DNA of 64,000 bases from Planotetraspora thailandica (GCF_016863335.1 NZ_BOOR01000037.1:62001-126000), one strand, 5' to 3'; shown: positions 24,115 through 32,859, numbered from the stretch's first letter. Translations and numbers: made by a program. Notes: a model not told the origin generated them from the letters alone.

Positions 24115-26658
24115 ATGCCGCTGCCCTGGAAACGGCTACGAAACACCACGCTCGCCACACTCACAGGCGTAGCCGCGACGACTTCCGTCCTCCTCGTTCC
24201 CACCGACGGCTGGGCCACAGACCGTACGGCACCGGCCGTCACCGTGTCACCGGCCCCGCGCGAGGCACACCAGACCGCCATGCTGGCGACCGGCGAGCGG
24301 CTCGAGATTCTGGACACCGGTCGCAAGGGCGCCTCGAAACCGAACCTATGGATCGCCCCGAAGGCCGGGCAGACCACCGGGCGCTACGCCTTCACCTCCG
24401 CGAACGGCAAGCTACGGGTACGGCCACTGAACCAGCGTCAGGTCGTCGCCGCGACAGAACTCGCCACAGGTTCCAGCACGCCGACGCCCGCGTTCGCGTC
24501 CGCGACGGCCACGACCTATCCGGTGAAGCTCAGCATCGTCAACGGGGGCGCCGTCTCGTTCAAGACCTTCATCGTGTGGAACCGCCGCACCTTGACGGAA
24601 TACGAAGTCAAGAACCAGCGCAACAGCCCGAACGGCAGCGTGAGCCTGCCGCCCGGCGACTACGTGTCCGTGGCGATGCACGATGACTTCCCGAAGCCCA
24701 CGTACCTTCTCGTACGGACCTTCACGGTGAAGAGCGCCGGTCTCACAGTGCGTTTCGACGAGAAGACGGCCAAGGAGACCGGCGTCAAAGTCGACGACGC
24801 GACCACGCGCCGCAACGCCTCCTCAGTGTCGATCTCATTCCCGGGCGGGATCGAGATCGGCTACGCCCTGCTCGGGGGCGACGGCAAGGTCTACGTGAAC
24901 CCGTTCTCGCTCACGGGCGCCGCCCTCCACCTCCAGGAGGTGCAGGTCAAGCAAGGAAGTTCAGTCTCCGCGCCGAGCCCTTACCGCTATGACCTGTCCC
25001 ACACCTTCCAGAACACCGTGCCCGCCTCGCCGATGTTCCACGTGCGCACGAGCTCACTCGCCAAGACGGTCACAACCTTCCGCGCTCCCGGGACCGACAC
25101 CAACGCCTCTCTGCTCAGCGGTCCCATGGTCGACGACTTAGGCGGCATGTTCTTCGACTCCCCCGTATGGCTGCCCTCCACCGTCACCGAATACGTGACG
25201 CCTGACGTCACCTACGGTCGGGCGTTGGTGTACGGCAACTCCGAGTCCGTTCTGATCCTCAAAGATCGGAAGCTCCCCGTGGGCACGTCCGCCGGCGAGA
25301 CGGTCGGCACCGCCCCGTTCGACCTGCGCGGACCCCAGTACCTGGGCGCGTACCGGCAGGGCACGACGATGTGGCTGAACGAGGACTCGCCCTTCTCCGA
25401 CTCCGCCGGGAACTTCGGGTTCGACAACAGAGCCAAGGTGTCCTACGAGCTGAGCTCCGAAGGCAAGACGCTCCTGTCCGCCGTTGACCAGTCGCCGAGC
25501 AAGGAAGTACGCGTGACGGTCCCGGCCGCTCGTGCGGACTACGCGCTCACCGAGACGGTCAGCCGTACGGTTCCGTACTCCCGGTTGTCCAGCCAGATGA
25601 TCAGCGAATGGAAGTTCAGCTCCGCCGCCGCCACCCGGCCCGCCGACCTGCCGCTGATCGACATCGACCTGTCGGTGTCGGGCCTCGACTCCAGGAACAC
25701 GGCGACGTCGACCGTCCGTATCGGCGCGACCGCGACCGCCCGGCTTCGCGCGACGGAGACCGTGACCGGGTTGGAGTATTCGACCGACGACGGCACCACC
25801 TGGACCTCCCTGCCCCTCACCGGCACGGGCGACAGCGCGTCCGCCGAACTGGCCGTCCCGGCGGACGCCTCCTTCGTGTCCCTGCGCGTGTCGGCCGTGG
25901 ACGACGAGGGTGAGAGCGTCCGGCGCACAGTCATCCGGGCCTTCTCGGGCCCGGCACCTCAGCCGGACCAGACGGTCGGCGCGACCAAGATCTCCAACGT
26001 CGTGGTCAACGACGGCAAGCCCCTGGCCGTGGACCCCTTCGGTGCGTTCTTCTCGGTGAAGTTCACCGCCACCGATCCGGCCGGTATCGCCGACGGCGAC
26101 GCCTACCTCTACCACGGATCGTACGACAGACCCGACAACGTCTTGATCAACCCAGTCCCGGCCCAGTGCACGAAAGTGAACGCCACCACCTCGACCTGCG
26201 AGCTGATCTACAACATCGGCTCACAGCTCGACCTGGGGAAGAACTCGCTGGCCGGCCCATGGAAGGTGGCCGCCTGGGCGCACTCCAGGGATCGCAAGAG
26301 CTACACCGACCTGCATGCGGCCAAGACCGTCAACCTGCTGCGGGCCACCAAGCTGAGCGCGAACGCCACGCCCGAACCGATCCGCAAGGGCAAGACCCTC
26401 ACCATCACAGGCAAGCTCACCCTGGCCAACTGGGAGACCTCCACCTACGCCGGTTTCGCCGGACAATCGGTGAGGCTCCAATTCCGCAAGGCAGGCACCA
26501 GCACCTACACCACAATCAAGACGCTGACGACGAACGCCTCCGGCGATCTGAAGACGACGGTCACGGCGTCCCGTGACGGCTACTGGCGCTACAGCTTCGT
26601 GGGCAACTCCACGGTCCGGACGGCCATCAGCGCCGTCGACTACGTCGACGTGCGGTGA
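24115..26658 (+). CDS. Large secreted multidomain protein of unknown function
   Basis: 847-residue exported protein. Signal peptide: KRLRNTTLATLTGVAATTSVLLVPTDGWA. The N-terminal region (AMLATGERLEILDTGRKG, residues ~55-75) resembles the TGD-type leader found in actinobacterial S8 peptidases, and YPVKLSIVNGGAVSFKTFIVWN to PPGDYVSVAMHD (~145-200) is a carboxypeptidase-regulatory-like beta domain. No catalytic triad is present. A beta-rich middle is followed by a C-terminal Ig-like module (RKGKTLTITGKLTLANWETSTYAGFAGQSVRLQFRKAGTSTYTTIKTL to GYWRYSFVGNSTV) that is common in secreted actinobacterial proteins. It may bind a surface or matrix. ATG 24115 follows GGGGGAG by about 11 nt. Monocistronic. 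Confidence 0.75.
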   Translation: MPLPWKRLRNTTLATLTGVAATTSVLLVPTDGWATDRTAPAVTVSPAPREAHQTAMLATGERLEILDTGRKGASKPNLWIAPKAGQTTGRYAFTSANGKLRVRPLNQRQVVAATELATGSSTPTPAFASATATTYPVKLSIVNGGAVSFKTFIVWNRRTLTEYEVKNQRNSPNGSVSLPPGDYVSVAMHDDFPKPTYLLVRTFTVKSAGLTVRFDEKTAKETGVKVDDATTRRNASSVSISFPGGIEIGYALLGGDGKVYVNPFSLTGAALHLQEVQVKQGSSVSAPSPYRYDLSHTFQNTVPASPMFHVRTSSLAKTVTTFRAPGTDTNASLLSGPMVDDLGGMFFDSPVWLPSTVTEYVTPDVTYGRALVYGNSESVLILKDRKLPVGTSAGETVGTAPFDLRGPQYLGAYRQGTTMWLNEDSPFSDSAGNFGFDNRAKVSYELSSEGKTLLSAVDQSPSKEVRVTVPAARADYALTETVSRTVPYSRLSSQMISEWKFSSAAATRPADLPLIDIDLSVSGLDSRNTATSTVRIGATATARLRATETVTGLEYSTDDGTTWTSLPLTGTGDSASAELAVPADASFVSLRVSAVDDEGESVRRTVIRAFSGPAPQPDQTVGATKISNVVVNDGKPLAVDPFGAFFSVKFTATDPAGIADGDAYLYHGSYDRPDNVLINPVPAQCTKVNATTSTCELIYNIGSQLDLGKNSLAGPWKVAAWAHSRDRKSYTDLHAAKTVNLLRATKLSANATPEPIRKGKTLTITGKLTLANWETSTYAGFAGQSVRLQFRKAGTSTYTTIKTLTTNASGDLKTTVTASRDGYWRYSFVGNSTVRTAISAVDYVDVR

Positions 26659-26837
26659 CCGCCCCGGGCGGCCCGGCATCAGCTCGGATGCACGGGCAGC
26701 GCCCGCAGGTAGCCCGCCTCAACGGTGCGGTCGGCCCTGACCAAACGATCAACGGTTTGGACGGTCAGGTCGCGGCTGGAGCCATCGTGTGACGGTCGGC
26801 GAGTTCCCGCCAAGGTTCTCGCGAAGGAAGTCACACG

Positions 26838-27038
26838 ATGGCTCTGGATCAGTCTGCTGCTCGACCTGTTGCAGTCTTCCAAGCCGCCGACGACGTCCGC
26901 CACGCGCTGCAAGCGGGCGGTTCGGGCTCGGGGCCGACCTCGCCCCCGCCCATAGGCCTGGCCTGGCACGACTGGTCAGTCGCCTTGGCACGGTCGGTCA
27001 CCCGCTCCCCCGATGGGGTTTTTACCGTTCGAGTATGA
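26838..27038 (+). CDS. 66-codon ORF coupled to flavoprotein gene
   Basis: ATG 26838 has a GGAAG site 8 nt upstream, and the TGA overlaps the ATG of the HFCD-type flavoprotein (ATGA at 27035). The product (MALDQSAARPVAVFQAADDVRHALQ, then a GGSGSGPTSPPP linker and GLAWHDWSVALARSV) has no signal peptide, no cysteine and no known family. The spacing and overlap favour translation; sequence alone gives no function. The rest of 26659-26837 shows nothing recognised. Confidence 0.4.
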   Translation: MALDQSAARPVAVFQAADDVRHALQAGGSGSGPTSPPPIGLAWHDWSVALARSVTRSPDGVFTVRV

Positions 27039-27607
27039 GCGCTACCGAAGTTTCCTCTTTTGGCGGCCGTCTGCTGATCGGCGCCACCGGCTCAGCCGCG
27101 GTCGCGTCGCTTCCGACGTACATCAGTGCGCTGCGCACCTCGTTCACCGGCACCGTCACGGTGCTGATGACACATACAGCAGCCACTTTCCTCCCGCCGC
27201 ATACGGTCGCCCTCTTCGCGGACAGGGTGGTGACCGGTGCAACGGCCGCCGCATGGCCGCGAGAGAACCATGCGACCCTGGCTGCGCAACACGACCTGAT
27301 GGCGGTACTCCCCGCGACGGCCAACATGCTTTCCGTGACCGCGACCGGCGGCGCGTCGAATCTGCTGTCCACCACCATCCTGGCTGCGACCTTTCCGGTC
27401 GTGTTCTTTCCAGTGATGACCGGCGAGATGTGGGAGAGCCCTGCGGTCACGCGCAATGTCCGGCAGATCCGCGAGGACGGGTATCACGTCGCCGACCCGT
27501 CGTGGGGGTCACGCTACGACGTCGCACTCGGTGAGTTCGTCAAGAGCCCCATGCCGCCGGCGCCGCCGCAGTTCATCGAGGTGATCAGGGACCTCATGCC
27601 ATCGTGA
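27035..27607 (+). CDS. HFCD-family flavoprotein (PPC decarboxylase-like)
   Basis: 190-residue FMN-binding protein of the HFCD (homo-oligomeric flavin-containing cysteine decarboxylase) family that includes phosphopantothenoylcysteine decarboxylase and lantibiotic EpiD. Features: RLLIGATGSAAVASLPTYISALR (first strand and FMN loop), ENHATLAAQHDLMAVLPATANMLSVTATGGASNLLSTTILA (active-site His region and the PASANT-like PATANM motif), and FFPVMTGEMWESPAVTRNVRQIREDGYHV (the substrate clamp region with Met-x(4)-W in place of PxMNxxMW). Shorter than CoaBC, with no synthetase domain. Orphan here: no lanthipeptide synthetase or Cys-ended precursor. Natural-product or coenzyme role open. Confidence 0.85.
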   Translation: MSATEVSSFGGRLLIGATGSAAVASLPTYISALRTSFTGTVTVLMTHTAATFLPPHTVALFADRVVTGATAAAWPRENHATLAAQHDLMAVLPATANMLSVTATGGASNLLSTTILAATFPVVFFPVMTGEMWESPAVTRNVRQIREDGYHVADPSWGSRYDVALGEFVKSPMPPAPPQFIEVIRDLMPS

Positions 27608-27658
27608 TGACCCACCTGCGGCGAGGCGATACGCGCGCCGACCTTCGGTGTGACGCGC

Positions 27659-28609
27659 TCAACCCACCCCGCTCCCGCCGGACCGGTAGGTTCCCGGCGT
27701 GATGCCTGTGACGGCCTTGAATGCCCGGTGTAGCTGAGACTCGCCGCCGAAGCCGCACTCGTGTGCCACCACTGTCAGAGGGCGCCCTGGAGCAGCCCGA
27801 AGGATCTGCTGGGCACGGGCGACTCTCAGACGGCGGATCAGGGTGGTGAGCGACTCCCCGTCGGCGGCCAGGGCGCGGAACAAGGTGCGCTTGGAGAGGC
27901 CGCAGCCCGCGGCCACCGCATCGGCGTCCAGGTACGGATCATGGACGTGGCGGCGCACGAACCGATGGACTCGCTCGCGCGTCAGGGCGGCGGCCGAGGC
28001 GTTTGTCGGCCTCTCGCCGACAGTCCAGTCCAGTGCCGTGTCCAGCAGCCCGATCGCATGGGGGACAAGGGCGGCTGCGGCTTTCGGGTTCAGGCTCTGC
28101 TGGCGGTTCAGGCCCAGGAGGAAATCGGCGACCAGCCGGCCGGGTCCGGTGGCGCTCAGCTCCACCGCGGTCGTTTCGGGGAGTGAGCGCCGCGGCAGCA
28201 ATGACCGTGGAACCTTGACGACCAGTTGGGAGAAGGCGCCGGAAAAGCTCAGCGAGTATGGGCGGCTGCTGTCGACGAAGGCCATCGCCCCGGCGGAGAG
28301 CGCAGTCACCCGGCCGTTCTGACGCACCTGGGCCTGGCCCTCGATCTGGATGTTGGCCAGCACGAAATCCTCGTGATCGCGGGCGATCATACGACGGGTC
28401 CTCGCTACCTGCTGGGCGAACGAGGACACCACCGTAAAGCCGATCCCGTCCAGAACGGCGTGATCGACCCGACCCTCGAAGTGCACGTCCGCCGAGGGCC
28501 GTACAGACACCCCCACGAAGGCCTCACAGATGGCGTCCGACCAGTAGCCGAAAGCGTCTGCGTCCCCGACATCCGCAGTAGACCAGGCATTGCGTACGAA
28601 CTCCTCCAC
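27659..28609 (-). CDS. AraC-family transcriptional regulator
   Basis: 316-residue regulator. The N-terminal AraC_binding_2 cupin-like domain (residues ~25-185) has FVGVSVRPS, VARTRRMIARDHEDFVLANIQIEGQAQVRQNGR and GAMAFVDSSRPYSLSFSGAFSQLVVKVPRSLL. The C-terminal AraC double HTH (~215-310) has VHRFVRRHVHDPYLDADAVAAGCGLSKRTLFRALAADGESL and RPLTVVAHECGFGGESQLHRAFKAVTGITPGTYR. GTG 28609 gives the family N-terminus; ribosome site unclear. The 28610-28771 gap upstream contains an unassigned minus-strand frame (AKAMAEERPYRYRVTGPEQKALRALM). Targets unknown; the tautomerase-like gene follows its 5' side in the same orientation. Confidence 0.9.
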   Translation of the reverse strand: MEEFVRNAWSTADVGDADAFGYWSDAICEAFVGVSVRPSADVHFEGRVDHAVLDGIGFTVVSSFAQQVARTRRMIARDHEDFVLANIQIEGQAQVRQNGRVTALSAGAMAFVDSSRPYSLSFSGAFSQLVVKVPRSLLPRRSLPETTAVELSATGPGRLVADFLLGLNRQQSLNPKAAAALVPHAIGLLDTALDWTVGERPTNASAAALTRERVHRFVRRHVHDPYLDADAVAAGCGLSKRTLFRALAADGESLTTLIRRLRVARAQQILRAAPGRPLTVVAHECGFGGESQLHRAFKAVTGITPGTYRSGGSGVG

Positions 28610-28771
28610 TCCTGGAATGATGCATCAGCGCACGTAAGGCCTTCTGCTCGGGGCCAGTCACCCGGTAGCGGTAAGGGCGTTCCTCAGCCATTGCTTTGGC
28701 CGCCGCCTTGTTGGATGCAGTCACAAACCTGAAAGGTCAAAGCGGTCTCACGCCTTCCTAGATGGCGTGGT

Positions 28772-29278
28772 TTACGAGATCTGGTCGAGGGCGACGTCCA
28801 TCTTGCGGCTCATCACCACCTCGAGTGCACGTGCTGCTTCTTCGGCGGTTTCGGCGGCGAAGTACGGCCGCGCCGCGATGAAGTCCGGGATGTGGCCGTC
28901 CATGCCCCAGTGCCCCTCGGGGATGGCATAGACCTGGACCCACGGGCCGCGCGCCGGCAGCACCCCGTCGCCGGTCACGGACCGGATTGCTTCCGTGACT
29001 TTCTCGATCGCGATGCGGGCTTCCCGCGTGGTGGGCACGTATTCCTGGGGTGCGATCACGTCCACCTGCCAGAAGGCGTTGTTGTCGCCGATGGTGGCCG
29101 GGGAGTGCCAGTTCTCGCGGTCGATCTCGAAGTACTGCACCCACGAGGTCTGCTGGTGACGTGGGGAGTTGACGAGGTCCTCCGCCTCGGCGATCGCGGC
29201 GATCAGCTTGTCACCCAGCTCCTTCTTCTGCTCGGCGCTCAGCTGGGCCTTGAGCACTTGCACGCGTACGAAAACCAC
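28772..29278 (-). CDS. Tautomerase-superfamily-like protein lacking Pro-1
   Basis: 168-residue protein with two beta-alpha-beta halves as in fused 4-oxalocrotonate-tautomerase-like proteins: VFVRVQVLKAQLSAEQKKELGDKLIAAIAEAEDL at the N-terminus and ARIAIEKVTEAIRSVTGDG...PWVQVYAIPEGHWGMDGHIPDF in the second half. Catalysis in the superfamily needs an N-terminal proline exposed after Met removal; here GTG 29278 (AAGGAG, 6 nt spacing) gives Met-Val-Phe-Val, with no proline. Either the start is misplaced (no better one fits) or the protein is not a canonical tautomerase. Function unknown. Confidence 0.75.
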   Translation of the reverse strand: MVFVRVQVLKAQLSAEQKKELGDKLIAAIAEAEDLVNSPRHQQTSWVQYFEIDRENWHSPATIGDNNAFWQVDVIAPQEYVPTTREARIAIEKVTEAIRSVTGDGVLPARGPWVQVYAIPEGHWGMDGHIPDFIAARPYFAAETAEEAARALEVVMSRKMDVALDQIS

Positions 29279-29464
29279 AACTTTCTCCTTGCTCAGCGGT
29301 GTCGGACGACCCGGCGGCCGCGGCGTCGAGGTGTGGGCGGAGCCGTTGCCGGACATGCCGCAGATGGGGCACCGTCATCCGATGCCCGATCCCGGCGTTC
29401 CGTTGTCCATACTTCGCAGCCCACCTGCCGGCGGTTGTCCGGGACCAGGGCTGCTGCGCGCGTG

Positions 29465-30172
29465 TCACATCACTTGCGCGAACTTCGCGTACAACTCGAC
29501 GACACCTTCGGACAGGTTGCTCAGCACGAACTTGCTCACGTCGTCGGCGACGATCTCGGTCACGTCGCCTGCCAAGCCGTCGAGGGCGAGGCGCGCGACG
29601 TCGGCCGGGTCGACCTTGGGAACGTCGACGCCCTGGGTCATGTCGGTGTCCATAAAACCGACGTGCAACGCGGAGACGCTGGTGCGCTGCGGAGCGAGTT
29701 CCTGGCGCAGTGCGTTGGTCATCGCCCAGGAGGCCGATTTCGCAGCGCAGTAGGCGCCGAAATCAGCGAAGCTGATCCAGGATGCCACGGACAGGATGTT
29801 CAGGATCGCACTGCTCTCGTGTGCGCCCAGTTGAGGTGCGAACGCCCGAATGACCGACAGCGTGCCGAAGTAGTGCGTGTCCATTTCCAGACGGATGTCC
29901 GCGAGATCTCCGGCCAACAGCTTCGCGTAGGTGGCCGAGCCGGCGTTGTTGATCAGGATCGAGACATCGCCGGTGGCTTCTGCCGCGGCAGCGACGGACG
30001 CGTGGTCGGTCACGTCGAGCGCGACGGGCTTCACGCCGTCGAGGTCGACAGAGTCCGGGTTGCGCGCGGCTGCGTAGACAGTGGCGCCGCGATCCCGCAA
30101 CTGCTGCGCCAGGTGCCGCCCCAAGCCGCGGTTCGCACCGGTGACCAGCGCGGTCCGTCCCTTGATCTGCAT
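29465..30172 (-). CDS. Short-chain dehydrogenase/reductase
   Basis: 235-residue classical SDR: IKGRTALVTGANRGLGRHLAQQL (cofactor), AAARNPDSVDLDGVKPVALDVTD, ILINNAGSATYAKLL, ILNILSVASWISFADFGAYCAAKSASWAMTNALRQELAP (Ser and YxxxK catalytic residues), VGFMDTDMTQG. GAGGAG lies before ATG 30172. A second, related SDR (30492) lies upstream in the same direction, but a 319-bp gap suggests a separate promoter. Substrate unknown. Confidence 0.9.
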   Translation of the reverse strand: MQIKGRTALVTGANRGLGRHLAQQLRDRGATVYAAARNPDSVDLDGVKPVALDVTDHASVAAAAEATGDVSILINNAGSATYAKLLAGDLADIRLEMDTHYFGTLSVIRAFAPQLGAHESSAILNILSVASWISFADFGAYCAAKSASWAMTNALRQELAPQRTSVSALHVGFMDTDMTQGVDVPKVDPADVARLALDGLAGDVTEIVADDVSKFVLSNLSEGVVELYAKFAQVM

Positions 30173-30491
30173 GTTGAGCTCCTCTGGTTCGTTTCCCCAT
30201 CTGCGCTGGGGTGCTTGGTGAGCTCTGGGCGGCCCGATCATGCGAATGCAGTGGCGGGCACGACCCGGTGCTCGAAGTTTCTGAAACCACTCGGCATGGC
30301 GCCGGGCCCGCCGGCCACCAACGCAACGGGGGATGACGCTCCAAGTAGCCATCGCGCCGCCACTCGGAGAGTGAGCGCGGCCGGCGGGAGAACGCACCGG
30401 CTCGATGATCGCTGCAGTCCACAGCGGACTGCGGTCTGGCCCGGGCCGGCGTGGTTTCTGCAGATCACGCCTGTTCCGGGTCGGTGGTGGG
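30173..30491. other. Gap between two SDR genes
   Basis: 319 bp between co-oriented SDR genes. It should hold the promoter of the SDR at 30172. Long open frames cross it on both strands but have no family features. Nothing recognised. Confidence 0.35.
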
Positions 30492-31196
30492 TCAGTTGCC
30501 GGCGAGGGCGGGGTAGAGGGCGGTGACCGGCTGAGCGAGTGCGGCGTGGACCTTCTTGGTCATCTCGTCCACGAGCACTTCGTGCTCCCCCGCTTCGAGG
30601 GCGGCGAGGATGGCGTCGACGACGTCGGCGGGCTTGTTCATACCGCTGGTGTCGTTGCCGGCCTGCATCGGGGTGTCGGTCGCGCCGAGGTAGGCACCCA
30701 GGACCTGTACGCCGTCGGGCGCGAACTCGAGCCGGAACGCATTGGTGGCCATCCAGAACCCGGCCTTGGAGACACTGTGGGCCTTGCCGACGGCCAGCCA
30801 GCTCAGCACCGAACCCACGTTGACCAGGGCACCCTTGGCCGAGCGCAACGCGGGCGCCAGCGCACGGGTCAGAACGATCGGGCCGGTCAAGTTGGTCTTG
30901 ATCGTCGCCTCGATGTCCTCGATCGGAGCGGTCAGCAGGTCCCCGCGCGGAAAGACCGCAGCGTTGTTGACCAAGATCGTGGTGTCCCCGATCTTCTCCG
31001 CAGCCTGCTGGATCGAGTCGCGGCTGGTCAGGTCCAGGTCCACGGTCACGACACGCTCGTCACCCCAGTCCTTCGCCTTGCGGGCGGCCGCGTACACGCG
31101 CTTGGCGCCGCGGTCGAGGGCGGCCTGGACGAACTCGGTCCCGAGCCCGCCGTTGGCGCCTGTCACGCAAACGGTGGCGTTCTGCAGAGCAGTCAT
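30492..31196 (-). CDS. Short-chain dehydrogenase/reductase
   Basis: 234-residue SDR: ATVCVTGANGGLGTEFVQAAL (cofactor), YAAARKAKDWGDERVVTVDLDLTS, LVNNAAVFPRGDLL, LVNVGSVLSWLAVGKAHSVSKAGFWMATNAFRLEF. The catalytic Tyr is replaced by His (HSVSK instead of YxxxK) while Ser and Lys remain; this may change or weaken activity. AAAGGAAC precedes ATG 31196. The gene diverges from an HxlR regulator at 31533, probably its controller. It resembles the SDR at 29465, with a matching C-terminus about ALDG..EV..D..K. Confidence 0.88.
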   Translation of the reverse strand: MTALQNATVCVTGANGGLGTEFVQAALDRGAKRVYAAARKAKDWGDERVVTVDLDLTSRDSIQQAAEKIGDTTILVNNAAVFPRGDLLTAPIEDIEATIKTNLTGPIVLTRALAPALRSAKGALVNVGSVLSWLAVGKAHSVSKAGFWMATNAFRLEFAPDGVQVLGAYLGATDTPMQAGNDTSGMNKPADVVDAILAALEAGEHEVLVDEMTKKVHAALAQPVTALYPALAGN

Positions 31197-31532
31197 CGTG
31201 CTGTTCCTTTCACTTCTCGAACTGGCTTGAGCGGTGCCGACGGTCACCCCGGGCTAGTGGGGTGACCGCCAGGTGGGGAGTGGCCAAAGGCTGATCCGCC
31301 GGTCAATGCTCGACCAGTACGCCTTCCGAGGACGGGCCTGAACCCCGGCCCGTCCTGTGCCGAAGCCGGGGAGCCCGATCACTCGCGACGTGCGAGTGAC
31401 GGCCCGGACGGAGCCCGTCTTCCGGCTCCGCATGGCCACGGCGATGACACTAACCCGCTCTACTGCATTAATGCAAGTACAGTTCGTATAAAGGATCGAA
31501 GTTCATGCACGAGACAATGCTATAGTTAAGAG
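31197..31532. other. Divergent promoter region between SDR and HxlR genes
   Basis: 336 bp. AT-rich near 31460-31530, with TATAGT (31522-31527) shortly before the HxlR ATG as a likely -10. Contains the palindrome at 31464-31475. No gene. Confidence 0.45.
31464..31475. promoter_or_regulatory. Candidate HxlR operator
   Basis: TGCATTAATGCA, a perfect 12-bp AT-rich palindrome within ACTGCATTAATGCAAGT, in the gap between the SDR and the HxlR gene. Position and symmetry fit a winged-helix dimer site. Confidence 0.5.
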
Positions 31533-32180
31533 ATGAAGCGGCGTGATTTTGGGCAGTACTGCGGGCTCGCGCGAGCCCTGGAGCTCGTCGGCGAGCGGTG
31601 GACCCTGCTGATCATTCGCGACCTGGCAATCCACCCGCGCCGGTACACCGACCTGCTCGACGGACTGCCCGGGATCCCGTCGAACGTCCTGGCCACGCGG
31701 CTGAAAGAGCTGGAACAGGCCGGCATCGCCGAGCGCCGGATCGCGCCGCCCCCGAACCGCGGCGTCGTCTACGCCCTGACGCCCCTCGGACGCGAACTCG
31801 AACCGGTGATCCACGAGCTCGGACGCTGGGGAGCCACACAGCTCGGTGAGCCTCGCCCTGGCGAGATCGTCACGCCGGAAGCGCTCACCATGTCACTTCG
31901 AGCAGCCTTCGACCCCGACGAGGCAGCGGGGCTGACCGCCTCATGGGAGATCCACACCCCCGACTTCGTCGTGCACGCCGTCGTCACCGAGGGAAAGCTC
32001 GAAGCCGGCGTCGGCCCAGTCCCTGCCGAGCCCGAGCTCGTGATCACGTTCCAGCCGGACGATCTTCCCTCGTACCTGGAGCTGGTGCAGGCCATCAAGT
32101 GCGGCCTCGTCAAGATCTCCGGGCAACCGAAGCTCCTCGACACCTTTACGCGGGTCTTCGCGAGTCGCGGCCCGGCGTAA
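31533..32180 (+). CDS. HxlR-family regulator fused to SCP2-like domain
   Basis: 215-residue regulator. The HxlR winged helix (residues 1-100) reads DFGQYCGLARALELVGERWTLLIIRDLAIHPRRYTDLLDGLPGIPSNVLATRLKELEQAGI, then VYALTPLGRELEPVIHELGRWGA. The C-terminal ~100 residues (LTMSLRAAFDPDEAAGLTASWEIHTPDFVVHAVVTEGKLEAGVGPVPAEPELVITFQPDDLPSYLELVQ...) match an SCP2 sterol-carrier-like fold, which binds hydrophobic ligands. The fusion suggests that a lipid-like effector controls DNA binding. Divergent from the SDR at 30492, its likely target. Confidence 0.88.
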   Translation: MKRRDFGQYCGLARALELVGERWTLLIIRDLAIHPRRYTDLLDGLPGIPSNVLATRLKELEQAGIAERRIAPPPNRGVVYALTPLGRELEPVIHELGRWGATQLGEPRPGEIVTPEALTMSLRAAFDPDEAAGLTASWEIHTPDFVVHAVVTEGKLEAGVGPVPAEPELVITFQPDDLPSYLELVQAIKCGLVKISGQPKLLDTFTRVFASRGPA

Positions 32181-32340
32181 CCGGATCGTGTCACGCATCG
32201 CGCGGGAACCCACATCGCCGGCCACGGTGGTCGCGCCAAGTGCTGGACCATCGACGTACGCCATGCGGTGCCCGAGCACCTCAGCGTAGGACTGGCGCCG
32301 CTGCCGGCTGTCCGCTGTGTTGCCATCGGCCCTTTGCCGG

Positions 32341-32859
32341 TCAGGGGGTGACGACGGTTTCAACCAGGCCGGTGACAACGTCGTAGACGAGGCCGGAGAC
32401 CTGGAAGCCGGGCAGGCGTGGCTCTGCGCGCAGCGCGACGACGTCGCGGGCGACCGCGGCCCGTGGATCGCCGACGGCGACGCCGGGCAGCTCGGCCTCG
32501 GGCACCTCGAAGTACGGGGCCAGCAGGTCCGGCCGGTCCTGCATCGTGGTGATGCCGCACTGCGTGTGGTGCAGCACAACGATGTTCCACCCGGTACTGG
32601 TGTCGGAGCCATTGGCCGCTGCCACGTATTGGAGCATGACCAGTTGCTCGATCGTGTGCGGTGTGACCCGTCCGCCGACATTGCGGATCACGCCGATCTC
32701 GCCCTGTTCCGCGCCGAGCACGACGGCCGGGTCGACCCGCGGGTCGAAGCAGGTGATGACGTTCGTCGCCAGGCTCGGCCGCATGCGCAGCTGAGGGATG
32801 AACCGCGTCTCGGCGAACGTCCGGTTCCGGTCGACGAAGGTGCTCACGACGTTCGCCAT
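32341..32859 (-). CDS. Beta-class carbonic anhydrase
   Basis: 172-residue enzyme for CO2 hydration. Zinc ligands of the beta class are visible: VITCFDPRVDP (Cys, with the Asp-Arg dyad) and VVLHHTQCGI (His and Cys). NVGGRVTPHTIEQLVMLQYVA is the conserved segment between them. Compact N-terminus, normal length for the short actinobacterial type. ATG 32859 overlaps the stop of the upstream NmrA-like remnant by one base (TGATG), so translation was, or is, coupled. Confidence 0.9.
   Translation of the reverse strand: MANVVSTFVDRNRTFAETRFIPQLRMRPSLATNVITCFDPRVDPAVVLGAEQGEIGVIRNVGGRVTPHTIEQLVMLQYVAAANGSDTSTGWNIVVLHHTQCGITTMQDRPDLLAPYFEVPEAELPGVAVGDPRAAVARDVVALRAEPRLPGFQVSGLVYDVVTGLVETVVTP

Noticed and set aside
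26838-27607. Lanthipeptide or other RiPP cluster around the HFCD flavoprotein
   Set aside because: The coupled small ORF has no cysteine, and no LanB/LanC/LanM, radical SAM or transporter gene is nearby.
28524-28724. Minus frame containing AKAMAEERPYRYRVTGPEQKALRALM
   Set aside because: The first part looks coding-like but the rest overlaps the AraC gene in another frame; perhaps a remnant, but not assignable.
28892-30526. 544-codon plus-strand frame across a tautomerase-like and an SDR gene
   Set aside because: It spans two convincing minus-strand genes and their gap; composition is that of a reverse-frame shadow.
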